A DNA stretch of 64,000 nucleotides. Source: Geodermatophilus nigrescens. GTDB taxonomy: Bacteria > Actinomycetota > Actinomycetes > Mycobacteriales > Geodermatophilaceae. The position numbers and the translations under genes are program-made. The notes beneath the pieces were generated by a model, which saw only the letters and a program-made list of their open reading frames with translations, did not search any database and was not told the origin of the DNA. Where the stretch lies: assembly GCF_900129495.1 (NCBI RefSeq), contig NZ_FQVX01000003.1:434001-498000 (forward strand), read 5' to 3'. Shown here piece by piece: positions 46,644 to 55,977 of the stretch; within the stretch, counting starts at the first letter, position 1, and each line of letters opens with the position of its first letter.

Positions 46644-49193
46644 GTGACGTTGGCCAGTCCCGAGCCGCGCGCGCCGCTGCCACGGGCCGCCGCGCCACTC
46701 CATCCATGGGTCATCGCCATCGGCGGCTGCCTGCTGGCGCTGTTGGCTGCCGTCCTCGTGTTCCCGTCGGCGCCGACGCGCTTCGACCCGCTGCCGTTCC
46801 TCATCGTCACGGTGGCCTTCTTCCTCACCGAGACCGTCTCGTTGCACGTCGAGTTCCGGCGGCAGACCTGGTCCTGGTCGGTGAGCGAACTCGCCTTGAC
46901 AGTCGCCCTGGTCGAGGTCGGCGGGTACTGGGCCGCCGCCGCGCGTGTCGTCGGCGTCGGGCTGAGCCTCGCCTTCCAGCGCTACCCCCCGCCCAAGGCC
47001 GTGTTCAACATGGCCGTGTCGGTCGTCGAGGTGGCCGTCGCGGTCGCCGTCCTCCGGGTGCTGCCCTTCACGGGCCTGACCGAGCCGGCGGGCTGGCTCG
47101 CGCTGCTCGTCGCCGTCCTGGTGGCCGACGTGATCGGCACGCTCCTCGTCATCTGCGCCATCCGGCTGAGCGGCGGTAACCCGAACCGTCAGCTGTGGCA
47201 GGAACTCCTCCTGCCGGTCGCCGTCGTCTCCCCGTTCGCGGTCTCCGTCGCGGTCGTCGCGATGCTCCTGATCCGGGTGACCGGGTGGGCGGCCGTGTTG
47301 ATCCTGCCCGCCGCAGTGGCCGTCACCGTCCTCTTCCGCCGCTTCGCCTCCGTGGCTCGCGAGCGGCACACCCTGCAGAAGGTCTACGAGTTCGCCCGGC
47401 GGGTCGAGGAGCTCCCGTCGGACGAGGCCGGGACCCTCCATCTCGTCGACGCGGTCCGAGAGCTGCTCAACGCCGACCGCGTCGCCCTCTGGCTGCCGCC
47501 CTACCTCGACGAGGGGCCGCGCCTGGTCGTCGCCGCCGAGGACGGACGCGACTGGTACGACGGCCCCGGCGACCCCGACGACCTCATCCGCCGTCGGGCG
47601 ACGGACCCGGTGAACGACGGGCCGGTCCTGGTGTCGATGAGCCGCGCCACCGAGGCCGAGGCGGCCGCGCTGCGCCGGCGCGGGGTCGAGGACCTCCTGG
47701 CCGCCTCCGTCGCCACCGCTGCGGGGGAGCCGGGCTACCTCGAGGTCTGCGACCGGCGCAGCGACGCGCTGTCGTACGCGGACGGCGACCGCTCCGCGTT
47801 GGACTCGATGCTCACCCACGTCAACGCGGCCATCCGGGCCCAGCAGCTGCTCACCCAGATCCGCTACGACGCCGACCACGACCGGCTCACCGGCCTGCCC
47901 AACCGCCAGCGCCTCGCCGTCGAGATCGACACGCTGCTCGCCGCCGACCCGGTCGGCGCCCGCGCGGGCCTGGTGCTGGCGAGCCTCGACAACCTCACCG
48001 AGATCGTCGACACCCTCGGCCACGCCGCCGCCGACGAGCTGCTCCTGGTCACCGCCGGCCTGCTCCGCGAGCACGCCCCGCCGGACGCCCTCGTGGCCCG
48101 CATGGAGGGCGAGCAGTTCGCCGTCCTCCTCCCGGGTCTGTCCCTGGACGCCGCCGAGCGGGCCGCCCGCCGGCTGCGCGAGGCCACCTCCACCCGCGCC
48201 CGCGTCGCCGGGCTGGACCTGGAGGTCACGCTGACCATCGGCGTGGCCGCCGCGCCGGTGCACGGCACCGACTCGGGGATGCTCATGCAGCGGGCCGACG
48301 TCGCGCTGCTCGCGGCCGCGGACGGTCCCGGCGTGGCCAGCTACCACCAGGTCCTCGACCAGCAGAGCCTGCGCCGCCTGCAGCTGGGCACCGAGCTCGA
48401 GCAGGCGATGGCCGACGGTCAGATCAGCGTCGTCTTCCAGCCGATCATCGACGCCCGGACCTCCGACATCGTCTCGGTGGAGACGCTGGTGCGCTGGGCG
48501 CACCCGCGCTTCGGCGCCATCCCGCCCGACGACTTCATCCACCTCGCCGAGCAGATCGGCCGGATCGGCGACCTCACCGACCACGTGCTGGACCTCGCCC
48601 TGGCCCGCTGCCGCCGGTGGCTCGACCAGGACATCGCCCTGTCGGTCGCGGTGAACCTCTCGGCGCGCTGCCTGTCCGAGCCCGACCTCGTCGAGCGCGT
48701 CCAGCGGGCGCTGCGGCTGCACGGCGTCCCCGGCGAGCTGCTCATCCTCGAGCTGACCGAGGGCAGCGTCGTGGACGACTCCGTGCGCTCGAGCACCGTC
48801 CTCGCCGAGCTGCACGCGCTGGGCCTGCGGCTGTCGATGGACGACTTCGGCACCGGCTACTCGTCATTGTCCCAGCTGCGGCAGCTGCCGATCGACGAGG
48901 TGAAGATCGACAAGTCCTTCGTGCTGGGGATGTCCACCAGCCAGGGGGAGTCGTTCATCGCCCGCTCGATCATCGAGCTGGCGCACAATCTGGGCCTGCG
49001 CGTGGTGGCCGAGGGCGTCGAGGACGAGCTCACCCGCAAGCTCCTCACCGAGATGGGCTGCGACAAGCTGCAGGGCTTCCTGGTCAGCCGGCCGCTACCC
49101 GACGAGCGGCTGGAGAGCTGGCTGCTGGCCCGCACCGGCGTGCGCTCGGCCGCGCCCGGCGCCCAGCACCGCCGGCTGTTCGTCCGCGCCTGA
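46644..49193 (+). CDS. Membrane GAF-GGDEF-EAL protein with degenerate GGDEF
   Basis: An 849-residue c-di-GMP signalling protein. Residues 20-230 hold about seven to eight hydrophobic helices, a MASE-like sensor. A GAF-like region follows (about residues 250-400), then GGDEF (about residues 410-570) and EAL (about residues 580-830). The GGDEF signature reads EGEQF, losing the first G and the catalytic E, so cyclase activity is unlikely. EAL residues look intact: ETLVRW, NLSAR, ELTEGS, DDFGTGYSSL, KIDKSFV, AEGVED and QGFLVSRP. It should therefore act as a phosphodiesterase with a regulatory GGDEF domain. The GTG at 46644 lacks a clear ribosome site. The peptide gene upstream is a separate unit. 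Confidence 0.92.
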   Translation: MTLASPEPRAPLPRAAAPLHPWVIAIGGCLLALLAAVLVFPSAPTRFDPLPFLIVTVAFFLTETVSLHVEFRRQTWSWSVSELALTVALVEVGGYWAAAARVVGVGLSLAFQRYPPPKAVFNMAVSVVEVAVAVAVLRVLPFTGLTEPAGWLALLVAVLVADVIGTLLVICAIRLSGGNPNRQLWQELLLPVAVVSPFAVSVAVVAMLLIRVTGWAAVLILPAAVAVTVLFRRFASVARERHTLQKVYEFARRVEELPSDEAGTLHLVDAVRELLNADRVALWLPPYLDEGPRLVVAAEDGRDWYDGPGDPDDLIRRRATDPVNDGPVLVSMSRATEAEAAALRRRGVEDLLAASVATAAGEPGYLEVCDRRSDALSYADGDRSALDSMLTHVNAAIRAQQLLTQIRYDADHDRLTGLPNRQRLAVEIDTLLAADPVGARAGLVLASLDNLTEIVDTLGHAAADELLLVTAGLLREHAPPDALVARMEGEQFAVLLPGLSLDAAERAARRLREATSTRARVAGLDLEVTLTIGVAAAPVHGTDSGMLMQRADVALLAAADGPGVASYHQVLDQQSLRRLQLGTELEQAMADGQISVVFQPIIDARTSDIVSVETLVRWAHPRFGAIPPDDFIHLAEQIGRIGDLTDHVLDLALARCRRWLDQDIALSVAVNLSARCLSEPDLVERVQRALRLHGVPGELLILELTEGSVVDDSVRSSTVLAELHALGLRLSMDDFGTGYSSLSQLRQLPIDEVKIDKSFVLGMSTSQGESFIARSIIELAHNLGLRVVAEGVEDELTRKLLTEMGCDKLQGFLVSRPLPDERLESWLLARTGVRSAAPGAQHRRLFVRA

Positions 49194-49262
49194 GGAGCCC
49201 GGCGACCCCTGCCGGGAGGGCCCGGAGGCGTCGTGTATGGTTCTCGACGGCTCCCAGAGCAC

Positions 49263-49335
49263 GCCCCTTTAGCTCAGTCGGCAGAGCGTCTCCATGGTAA
49301 GGAGAAGGTCTACGGTTCGATTCCGTAAAGGGGCT
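49263..49335 (+). tRNA. tRNA-Thr (GGT anticodon)
   Basis: A 73-base cloverleaf: the acceptor GCCCCTT pairs with AAGGGGC, the loop ATGGTAA gives anticodon GGT, and TTCGATT forms the T loop. TATGGT (49236-49241) is a likely minus-10 box. CCA is not encoded. Confidence 0.97.
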
Positions 49336-49380
49336 CCGACCAGCCGGTCCAGTCGCCAGACCGGGCCGCACGGTCATCCC

Positions 49381-49454
49381 GGCGGTGTAGCTCAGCCTGG
49401 TAGAGCAAGCGGCTCATAATCGCTGTGTCACCGGTTCAAGTCCGGTCACCGCTA
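49381..49454 (+). tRNA. tRNA-Met (CAT anticodon, elongator)
   Basis: A 74-base cloverleaf with anticodon CAT in CTCATAA. The first acceptor pair is G-U and the anticodon stem lacks the three consecutive G-C pairs of an initiator, so I call it elongator Met. It lies 45 bases after tRNA-Thr, followed by rpmG. Confidence 0.94.
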
Positions 49455-49560
49455 CTCCAGACGGACCCCGGACCTCCGGGGTCCGTCGCCGTGTCGGCAC
49501 CCGCCGCCACGGCACACCGGCCCGTGGCGGGCCGGTCCTGACAAGGCGAGGAGAGCCTCC

Positions 49561-49725
49561 ATGGCAGCCACCGACGTCCGTCCGAAGATCACCCTGGCCT
49601 GCCAGGAGTGCAAGAACCGCAACTACATCACCCGCAAGAACCGGCGGAACGACCCCGACCGGCTCGAGCTGAAGAAGTACTGCCCCAAGGACAAGCGGCA
49701 CACCGTCCACCGCGAGACCCGCTGA
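49561..49725 (+). CDS. rpmG: Ribosomal protein bL33 with altered zinc knuckle
   Basis: A 54-residue ribosomal protein bL33 of the large subunit. [21 protein letters not shown] and [16 protein letters not shown] match actinobacterial bL33 exactly in layout. The N-terminal CxxC is present, but the second knuckle reads CPKD where CxxC is usual, so the fourth zinc ligand is Asp in place of Cys; a His two residues on might substitute. The GTG/ATG choice is clear (ATG 49561 after GGCGAGGAGAG). Position after tRNA-Thr and tRNA-Met and before hadAB is conserved in actinobacteria. Confidence 0.95.
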   Translation: MAATDVRPKITLACQECKNRNYITRKNRRNDPDRLELKKYCPKDKRHTVHRETR

Positions 49726-49757
49726 CGCAGGTCCCGGACGGAGCAGGGAGGGCGGGA

Positions 49758-50204
49758 GTGGCGCTGGACGCAGGACTGGTCGGGCGCAGCTACCCGCCCT
49801 CCGCCGTCTACGAGGTCGCCCGCGCGAAGATCGCCGAGTTCGCCGCCGCGGTCGGCGCCACCGACCCGGCGCACACCGACGCCGAGGCGGCCCGGGCGCT
49901 CGGGCACCCCGACGTGATCGCCCCGCCGACCTTCGCCATCGTGGTCACCATGGGCGCCGCCGACGTCGTCATCGCCGACCCCGACGTGGCCCTCGACTAC
50001 AGCCGCGTCGTACACGGCGAGCAGCGCTTCACCCACGCCCGCCCGATCCGGGCCGGCGACCGGCTGGTCAGCACCACCACGATCGAGGCCGTGCGCAGCG
50101 TCGCCGGCAACGACATGCTCACCACCCGGGTCGACGTCGCCACCGAGGACGGCGAGGCCGTCTGCACCGCCACCTCCCTCCTCGTCGCCCGGGGGACGGC
50201 GTGA
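49758..50204 (+). CDS. hadA: HadA-like (3R)-hydroxyacyl-ACP dehydratase subunit
   Basis: A 148-residue hotdog-fold MaoC-like protein of the FAS1-type dehydratase N-terminal family. The opening LVGRSYPPSAVYEVARAKIAEFAAAVG (in part: VGRSYPPSAVYEV) and HPDVIAPPTFAIVV then DYSRVVHGEQRF are family blocks. In M. tuberculosis hadA follows rpmG and pairs with hadB to make fatty-acid elongation dehydratase. The catalytic residues come from the HadB partner. The GTG at 49758 follows GGGAGGGCGGGA. There is no hadC in this cluster, so the protein serves ordinary fatty acid or acyl metabolism rather than mycolates, which is inference. Confidence 0.9.
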   Translation: MALDAGLVGRSYPPSAVYEVARAKIAEFAAAVGATDPAHTDAEAARALGHPDVIAPPTFAIVVTMGAADVVIADPDVALDYSRVVHGEQRFTHARPIRAGDRLVSTTTIEAVRSVAGNDMLTTRVDVATEDGEAVCTATSLLVARGTA

Positions 50205-50629
50205 GCGCCCGTCCGGCGGCCACCGACGTCGCCGTCGGCACCGAGCTGCCCGAGCAGGTCCACCGCGTCACCCGCGCCGACCTGGTCCGCTACGCCGGCG
50301 CGTCCGGCGACCTCAACCCCATCCACTGGAGCGACCGGGTCGCCACCGGCGTCGGCCTGCCCGGCGTCATCGCCCACGGGATGCTGACCATGGGCCTGGC
50401 CGCCCGGGCCGTCACCGACTGGGCCGGCGACCCCGGCGCGCTGGTCGAGTACCAGGTGCGCTTCAGCCGCCCCGTCGTCGTGCCCGACGACGACACCGGC
50501 GCCGAGGTCACCGTCCGCGGGAAGGTCGGGGCGGTCCTCGACGGCGGCCGGGTCCGCGTCGACCTCACGGTCACCAGCGGCGGCGAGAAGGTCCTCTCGC
50601 TGGCCCGCGCCACCGTCGCCCTGGCATGA
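50201..50629 (+). CDS. hadB: HadB-like MaoC dehydratase subunit
   Basis: A 142-residue MaoC-like catalytic subunit. The active-site pattern is YAGASGDLNPIHWSD (Asp and His of the hydratase 2 motif, about residues 32-46) followed by LPGVIAHGMLTMGLAAR. It forms a heterodimer with HadA to dehydrate 3-hydroxyacyl-ACP. The GTG at 50201 overlaps hadA by four bases, and the stop overlaps the next gene by four bases. The rpmG-hadA-hadB order is the actinobacterial standard. Confidence 0.92.
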   Translation: MSARPAATDVAVGTELPEQVHRVTRADLVRYAGASGDLNPIHWSDRVATGVGLPGVIAHGMLTMGLAARAVTDWAGDPGALVEYQVRFSRPVVVPDDDTGAEVTVRGKVGAVLDGGRVRVDLTVTSGGEKVLSLARATVALA

Positions 50630-52086
50630 CCCTGCGGCGCGCGGCCCTGGCCGCCGCGGTCCTGCTCGTCTCCGGCTGCACCTCCTTCAGCGAGACCGTC
50701 GCCGCGGAGGACGCCCCGTCGGCCGCCGCGCCGTCGGATCCGGCGCCCACCGACGACGGGGACGGCAGCGGCGACGGCGACGCGTCCTGCCCCGCCCCGC
50801 GCGCCGAGCCCGACCCCGACCGGCCCGTCGTCGACCTGTCCTTCCGGCTGTCGGAGGACCTGCGCACCGTCACCGGCACCGAGACCGTCGTCTTCACCCC
50901 CGACGAGGACACCGACGAGATGGTGTTCCGGCTGGTGCCCAACAGCCCCGGCGGCACCGAGCTCGGCAGCCGGCTGACCGTCGACGACGTGCGCGGCGAC
51001 GACGTCCGCGAGGGCGGCTACGAGGACGCCGGCGCGCGGTCGCCGGGCGGGCTGTACGTGCTGCAGCTCGACGACGAGCTCGCCGCGGGCGACCCGACCG
51101 AGGTCGAGCTGGACTTCACCCTGTCGCTCGGCGGGGGTGACGGCCTCCAGCGCCTCGGCACGGCCGACGGCACCGCCTGGTGGGCCAGCGGCTTCCCCCT
51201 GCTGGCGTGGGAGCCCGGCTCGGGCTGGGCGCGCGACCCGTTCGTCGACGTGCTGGGCGAGACCGCGAGCAGCCCGGTCGCCGACACCACGGTCACCGTC
51301 GACGCGCCCGAGGACCTCACCGTGCTGATGACCGGCGCGCAGGAGGAGCCCTCGGCGCCCGACGACGGCCGGCGCACCTGGACCTCGCGGGAGCCGGTCG
51401 CCCGCGACGTCAGCGTCGCCGCCGGCCCGTTCCGCACGGCCACGCTCACCTCGCCCGGCGGGGTCGAGATCACCACCGGCGTGCTCGACGGCGCCGACGT
51501 GGGCCCCGGCGAGCTCGCCGACTGGACCAGCGAGGCCGTCACCGACCTCGCCGACCGCCTCGGCGCCTTCCCCTACGACACGCTCACCGTGCCGCTCCTG
51601 CCGGCCGAGGGCGGCGGCATCGAGTACCCGAGCTCGATCCTCATGGCCGGCGCCGACCGGTCGGTGCTCGAGCACGAGGTCGCGCACATGTGGTTCTACG
51701 GGATGGTCGGCGACTCGCAGTTCCGCGATCCGTGGCTCGACGAGGCGTTCGCCACCTACGCCGAGCGGGTCGACGGCCAGGTGTCGCAGGAGTCCCTCGA
51801 CCGCGCGCTGGCCGCCCCCGGCGACGTCGGCGGCGCGATGGACGAGTTCGCGGGCACGGAGGAGTACTTCGACGCCGTCTACGGCAAGGGCGGCGCCGCC
51901 CTGCTCGCCGCCCGGCAGGCGGCCGGCGAGGGCCCGTTCGACGCCGCGCTGCGCTGCTACGTGCAGGTCAACGCCTGGACGATCGTCACACCGGACGACG
52001 TCGCGGCCGCCCTCGCCGACCTGCCGGCCGCCCTCGACGTGCTGGTGGCGGCCGGTGCCCTCGACGAGGGCGACCGCCCGGACTAG
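50626..52086 (+). CDS. M1-family zinc metallopeptidase, lipoprotein
   Basis: A 486-residue exported peptidase. Signal peptide and lipobox VSGC (cysteine near residue 18) are followed by a Ser/Pro/Asp-rich linker to residue 55, then an aminopeptidase N-like beta domain. The catalytic zinc motif is [15 protein letters not shown] with HExxH (about residue 346) and the third ligand glutamate in [13 protein letters not shown]. The GAMEN exopeptidase motif is replaced by GGGIEYP. That substitution is common in bacterial M1 proteins and makes N-terminal specificity uncertain. It follows hadB by overlap, though the functions look unrelated. Its stop shares CTAG with the opposite-strand gene. Confidence 0.9.
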   Translation: MTLRRAALAAAVLLVSGCTSFSETVAAEDAPSAAAPSDPAPTDDGDGSGDGDASCPAPRAEPDPDRPVVDLSFRLSEDLRTVTGTETVVFTPDEDTDEMVFRLVPNSPGGTELGSRLTVDDVRGDDVREGGYEDAGARSPGGLYVLQLDDELAAGDPTEVELDFTLSLGGGDGLQRLGTADGTAWWASGFPLLAWEPGSGWARDPFVDVLGETASSPVADTTVTVDAPEDLTVLMTGAQEEPSAPDDGRRTWTSREPVARDVSVAAGPFRTATLTSPGGVEITTGVLDGADVGPGELADWTSEAVTDLADRLGAFPYDTLTVPLLPAEGGGIEYPSSILMAGADRSVLEHEVAHMWFYGMVGDSQFRDPWLDEAFATYAERVDGQVSQESLDRALAAPGDVGGAMDEFAGTEEYFDAVYGKGGAALLAARQAAGEGPFDAALRCYVQVNAWTIVTPDDVAAALADLPAALDVLVAAGALDEGDRPD

Positions 52087-53327
52087 CCGGCCGAGCCGAG
52101 CAGCCGCTGCAGCCGGCCGACGCCCTCGGCGAGGTCGTCGTCGCCCAGCGCGTAGGACATCCGCACGTAGCCCGGGGTGCCGAACGCCTCCCCGGGGACG
52201 ACGGCGACCTCGGCCTCCTCCAGCACGATCTCGGCGAACTCCGCGCTCGAGGACGCCGTGCGCCCGTTGATCGGCCGGCCGAGCAGCGCCTTGACCGAGG
52301 GGTAGACGTAGAAGGCGCCCTGCGGCTCGGGGCAGGCGACGCCGGGGATCTCCCGCAGCATCGACACGATGGTCTTGCGGCGCCGGTCGAAGGCGGTGCG
52401 CATCTCGTCGACCGCCGACAGGTCGCCGGTCAGCGCGGCCACCGCCGCGGCCTGCGACACGTTGGCGACGTTCGACGTCGCGTGCGACTGCAGGTTGGTC
52501 GCGGCCTTGACGACGTCGGCCGGCCCGGCGATCCAGCCCACCCGCCAGCCGGTCATCGCGTAGGTCTTGGCGACCCCGTTGACGACGACGCAGCGGTCGG
52601 CCAGCTCGGGCACGAGCACCGGCATGGACGGCGCGGTGGCCCCGCCGTAGGTGAGGTGCTCGTAGATCTCGTCGGTGAGCACCCACAGGCCGGTCTCGGC
52701 TGCCCAGCGGCCGATGGCCTCCACCTGGTCGGGCGGGTAGACCGCGCCGGTGGGGTTGGACGGCGACACGAACAGCAGCACCTTCGTGCGCTCGGTGCGG
52801 GCCGCCTCGAGCTGCGCGACCGACACCAGGTAGCCGCTCTCCTCGTCGGCCACCACCGGCACCGGGACGCCGCCGGCCAGCCGGATCGCCTCCGGGTAGG
52901 TGGTCCAGTACGGCGCCGGCACGAGCACCTCGTCGCCCGGGTCGAGCATCGCGGCGAAGGCCTCGTACACGGCCTGCTTGCCGCCGTTGGTCACCAGCAC
53001 CTGCGCGGGGGTGAGCGCCAGTCCCGAGTCGCGGGCGGTCTTGGCGACGATCGCCTCCTTGAGCACCGGCAGGCCGCCCGCGGGGGTGTAGCGGTGCATG
53101 GCCGGCTGGCGGCACGCGGCGACCGCGGCCTCGACGACGTAGTCCGGCGTCGGGAAGTCCGGCTCCCCGGCGCCGAAGCCGATCACCGGCTTGCCGGCCG
53201 CCTTGAGCGCCTTCGCCTTCGCGTCGACCGCGAGCGTCGCGGACTCGGCGATGGCGGCGACGCGGCGCGAGACGCGCGACCGGGCGGGGGACTGGGCGGC
53301 GGGCTCCGACGGGGAGACGGCGGTCAT
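52083..53327 (-). CDS. Pyridoxal phosphate-dependent aminotransferase (AspC-like)
   Basis: A 414-residue class I aminotransferase. [42 protein letters not shown] and the lysine motif [15 protein letters not shown] (about residue 263) identify it. The pattern is that of bacterial aspartate aminotransferase (subgroup Ib). Start: ATG 53327, with ATG 53336 three codons earlier also possible; GGGG precedes both. The gene ends head-on with the M1 peptidase, sharing CTAG as a stop on both strands. It is divergent from the tRNA-Trp/secE promoter region. Confidence 0.9.
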   Translation of the reverse strand: MTAVSPSEPAAQSPARSRVSRRVAAIAESATLAVDAKAKALKAAGKPVIGFGAGEPDFPTPDYVVEAAVAACRQPAMHRYTPAGGLPVLKEAIVAKTARDSGLALTPAQVLVTNGGKQAVYEAFAAMLDPGDEVLVPAPYWTTYPEAIRLAGGVPVPVVADEESGYLVSVAQLEAARTERTKVLLFVSPSNPTGAVYPPDQVEAIGRWAAETGLWVLTDEIYEHLTYGGATAPSMPVLVPELADRCVVVNGVAKTYAMTGWRVGWIAGPADVVKAATNLQSHATSNVANVSQAAAVAALTGDLSAVDEMRTAFDRRRKTIVSMLREIPGVACPEPQGAFYVYPSVKALLGRPINGRTASSSAEFAEIVLEEAEVAVVPGEAFGTPGYVRMSYALGDDDLAEGVGRLQRLLGSAG

Positions 53328-53601
53328 GGGCCCCATCGTGTCAGGAGCACCGCCGTCCGGGCTGCCCCGTTCCGGGTCGCCGCAGGCCGGGGCGCGGTCC
53401 CGGGGGCGGGAGCCGGCCGCGCGCACCCCGTCCGGGGCACGCTCCGGAGCGGAGTCACGGGCGCCGGGCGCGGTCCCGTACACTGGCAACCCTGGGGCGA
53501 TCGACCCCGCCACCGGCGTGCCCCGGAGCATCTCCTGGGACGGCGCCGGACCGGCGGAGCGGCCGTCCCGGGGCTCGCTCGGGACCTCGGTCCCGGGCAC
53601 T
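53328..53601 (+). promoter_or_regulatory. tRNA-Trp-secE-nusG promoter region
   Basis: About 270 non-coding bases between aspC (minus) and tRNA-Trp. TACACT at 53479-53484 is the best minus-10 box for rightward transcription, leaving a ~110-base leader before the tRNA. The stretch is otherwise GC-rich without clear repeats. Confidence 0.45.
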
Positions 53602-53674
53602 AGGGGTGTAGCTCAACTGGCAGAGCAGCGGTCTCCAAAACCGCAGGCTGCAGGTTCAAGTCCTGTCACCCCTG
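53602..53674 (+). tRNA. tRNA-Trp (CCA anticodon)
   Basis: A 73-base cloverleaf: AGGGGTG pairs with CACCCCT, discriminator G, anticodon loop CTCCAAA giving CCA. It lies upstream of secE as in other actinobacteria and other bacteria. Confidence 0.97.
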
Positions 53675-53837
53675 CCCGTGCCGCCGGTGTGCGCCGGCGA
53701 CGAGCACGACCCGGCACCGCCCCGTGTCCCGGCAGCGCCGGCGCGGCCGGTGCCGGCCCGGGGCCCGCGCGGCCCCGGGGGCACGACGGCAGACGGCCCG
53801 ACGACAGCGGCCACCACCACGACGCGAGCGAGGCGCA

Positions 53838-54386
53838 GTGAGCGACGAGAAGCCGGGCCGCGGGGAGGACCCCCGCTCCGCCTCCGACGCCGAGCTGACC
53901 GACGAGCAGCTCGACCGTGAGGCCCCGGGCGTCGAGGACGCCGCCGAGCTCGAGGCCGCCGAGGACGAGGTCGCCGCCGAGGCGCAGGCCGAGGAGGACA
54001 AGGTCGTCCCCGCCCCGGCACGCCGCCGCGGTGGCCGGATCACCGCCGGCGACGACGACGAGGACGACGAGCCGGCCGCGCCGCGCACCCGCCGTCCCGC
54101 CCGCGAGCGCGCCGCGAGCCGCCCCGCCGGCCGCTCCGAGGAGGGTGGCGCCACCCGCTCCCGCGCCGCCGCCCAGCGCGCCCGGGCCGACGAGGTCCGC
54201 CAGCGCCGCAACCTGCGCCGGTTCCTCCGCGAGGTCGTCGCCGAGCTCCGCAAGGTCATCTGGCCGGGCCGCCGGGAGCTGATCACCTACACGACCGTCG
54301 TGATCCTCTTCGTGGCCTTCATGGTCGCGCTGGTCGCGGGCCTGGACGTCCTCTTCGCGCAGGGCGTGCTCGCCGTCTTCGGCTGA
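53838..54386 (+). CDS. secE: Preprotein translocase subunit SecE
   Basis: A 182-residue SecE with a long acidic/basic N-terminal extension (residues 1-125, rich in Asp, Glu, Ala and Arg) before the conserved core [25 protein letters not shown] and one transmembrane helix ([22 protein letters not shown], in part: [13 protein letters not shown]). It stabilises SecY in the protein-export channel. The GTG at 53838 is preceded by GAGG. The long N-terminal region is common in actinobacterial SecE and is probably disordered. nusG follows 43 bases later. Confidence 0.93.
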   Translation: MSDEKPGRGEDPRSASDAELTDEQLDREAPGVEDAAELEAAEDEVAAEAQAEEDKVVPAPARRRGGRITAGDDDEDDEPAAPRTRRPARERAASRPAGRSEEGGATRSRAAAQRARADEVRQRRNLRRFLREVVAELRKVIWPGRRELITYTTVVILFVAFMVALVAGLDVLFAQGVLAVFG

Positions 54387-54429
54387 CCGCCCCCTGCGCC
54401 CGCCCGCCACCCGAGAAGGAAGAGAAGCC

Positions 54430-55338
54430 GTGACCGACCCCCGCGAGCCGTTCGACACCGACAGCGACGTCGAGGACATCGACCTCGACGACGCCCGCAT
54501 GGACGTGCGCGGCAGCGTCGACGTCGAGACCGGCGCCGACGAGGTGGGTGCCGCCGAGGGCTCGGGCGACACCACCGACCAGGACACCGACACCGGCGTC
54601 GCCGACGTCACCCCGGCGGTCGAGGGCGGCGGGCGCGACGCCCTCGTCGGCGACCCGCTCGCGGCCCCGGCGCCCGACCACGACCCGATCGTGACCGAGG
54701 CGCTCGCCGAGGCCGAGGCGGAGGACGAGGACCCCCGGGAGACGCTCAAGCGGACCCTGCGCACCCAGTTCGGCGACTGGTACGTCATCCACTCCTACGC
54801 GGGCTACGAGAACAAGGTGAAGACCAACCTCGAGTCCCGCATCCAGTCGCTGGACATGGAGGACTACATCTTCCAGATCGAGGTGCCCACCGAGGAGGTC
54901 ACCGAGATCAAGAACGGCAAGCGCACCCAGGTCAACCGGAAGAAGCTCCCCGGCTACCTGCTCGTCCGCATGGACCTCAACGACGAGTCCTGGGGCGCGG
55001 TGCGCAACACCCCCGGCGTCACCGGTTTCGTCGGCGCCACCTCGCGGCCCTCGCCGCTGTCGATCGACGAGGTCGTGAACCTGCTCGTCCCCGACGCCCC
55101 GCCGCAGGCGGCGAAGACCGCCGAGGCGGCCTCGCCGGCCGCCGCGGCCGCGTCGCCGGTCGCCGTCGTCGACTTCGAGGTCGGCGAGTCGGTCACCGTC
55201 ATGGACGGCCCGTTCGCCACCCTCCCGGCCACCATCAACGAGATCAACGCCGAGCAGCAGAAGCTGCAGGTGCTGGTCTCGATCTTCGGCCGGGAGACGC
55301 CGGTCGAGCTGTCGTTCACCCAGGTCGCCAAGATCTGA
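54430..55338 (+). CDS. nusG: Transcription elongation/antitermination factor NusG
   Basis: A 302-residue NusG. Residues 1-110 form an acidic actinobacterial extension. The NGN domain runs from [21 protein letters not shown] to [17 protein letters not shown] (about residues 115-215), with the KOW domain [21 protein letters not shown] to the end (about residues 240-302). An alanine-rich linker joins them. NusG couples transcription to Rho or ribosomes. The GTG at 54430 follows AAGGAAG. rplK begins 89 bases after the stop. Confidence 0.95.
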   Translation: MTDPREPFDTDSDVEDIDLDDARMDVRGSVDVETGADEVGAAEGSGDTTDQDTDTGVADVTPAVEGGGRDALVGDPLAAPAPDHDPIVTEALAEAEAEDEDPRETLKRTLRTQFGDWYVIHSYAGYENKVKTNLESRIQSLDMEDYIFQIEVPTEEVTEIKNGKRTQVNRKKLPGYLLVRMDLNDESWGAVRNTPGVTGFVGATSRPSPLSIDEVVNLLVPDAPPQAAKTAEAASPAAAAASPVAVVDFEVGESVTVMDGPFATLPATINEINAEQQKLQVLVSIFGRETPVELSFTQVAKI

Positions 55339-55347
55339 CGACGGACC

Positions 55348-55387
55348 GGGTCGCCCCCCGCCGCTCGTAGAATCGACGGCGGGACCC
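55348..55387 (+). promoter_or_regulatory. Hairpin containing a candidate rplK promoter
   Basis: GGGTC/GACCC and CCGCCG/CGGCGG form nested arms between nusG and rplK. TAGAAT (55368-55373) lies in the loop and is a good minus-10 box. The element could be both a terminator of secE-nusG and a promoter of rplKA. Confidence 0.45.
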
Positions 55388-55427
55388 TGCGACGCGGCCG
55401 TCCCACCCCGTCACGGAGAAGGAAGTC

Positions 55428-55859
55428 ATGCCCCCCAGGAAGCGGTTGACCGCGGTCATCAAGCTCCAGATCAAGGCCGGTGCGGCCACCCCCGCGCCGC
55501 CCGTCGGTCCGGCGCTCGGCCAGCACGGCGTCAACATCATGGAGTTCTGCAAGGCGTACAACGCCGCGACCGAGTCGCAGCGCGGCGACGTCGTCCCGGT
55601 CGAGATCTCGGTCTTCGAGGACCGCTCGTTCACCTTCATCACCAAGACCCCGCCGGCCGCGCGCATGCTGCTCAAGGCCGCCGGTGTCGAGAAGGGCTCG
55701 GGCGAGCCGCACAAGACCAAGGTCGCCACCGTCACGCGTGACCAGGTCCGCGAGATCGCCCAGACCAAGATGGCCGACCTCAACGCCAACTCGCTCGACG
55801 AGGCCGAGAAGATCATCGCCGGCACCGCCCGGTCGATGGGCATCACCGTCCAGGGCTGA
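55428..55859 (+). CDS. rplK: Ribosomal protein uL11
   Basis: A 143-residue ribosomal protein of the L7/L12 stalk base, the site of thiostrepton and release-factor action. The conserved [35 protein letters not shown] region (in part: [19 protein letters not shown]) is intact, as is the C-terminal [15 protein letters not shown] 55428 follows GGAGAAGGAAG. rplA lies 118 bases downstream with a short hairpin (CCCCGCC/GGCGGGG) in the gap. Confidence 0.97.
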   Translation: MPPRKRLTAVIKLQIKAGAATPAPPVGPALGQHGVNIMEFCKAYNAATESQRGDVVPVEISVFEDRSFTFITKTPPAARMLLKAAGVEKGSGEPHKTKVATVTRDQVREIAQTKMADLNANSLDEAEKIIAGTARSMGITVQG

Positions 55860-55977
55860 CGCCCCCGACGGCACCGGCGGCCCCACCGGGCCGCACCAGC
55901 ACGTCACCAGTGGGAGGGCCCCGCCAGGCCCGCACACCACGAGATCCCCGCCCGCGCGGCGGGGGAGAGGAACCACC

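Noticed and set aside
49758..50629. Mycolic-acid hadABC cluster
   Set aside because: hadC is absent and no other mycolate genes are in the window; hadAB alone fits general fatty acid metabolism.
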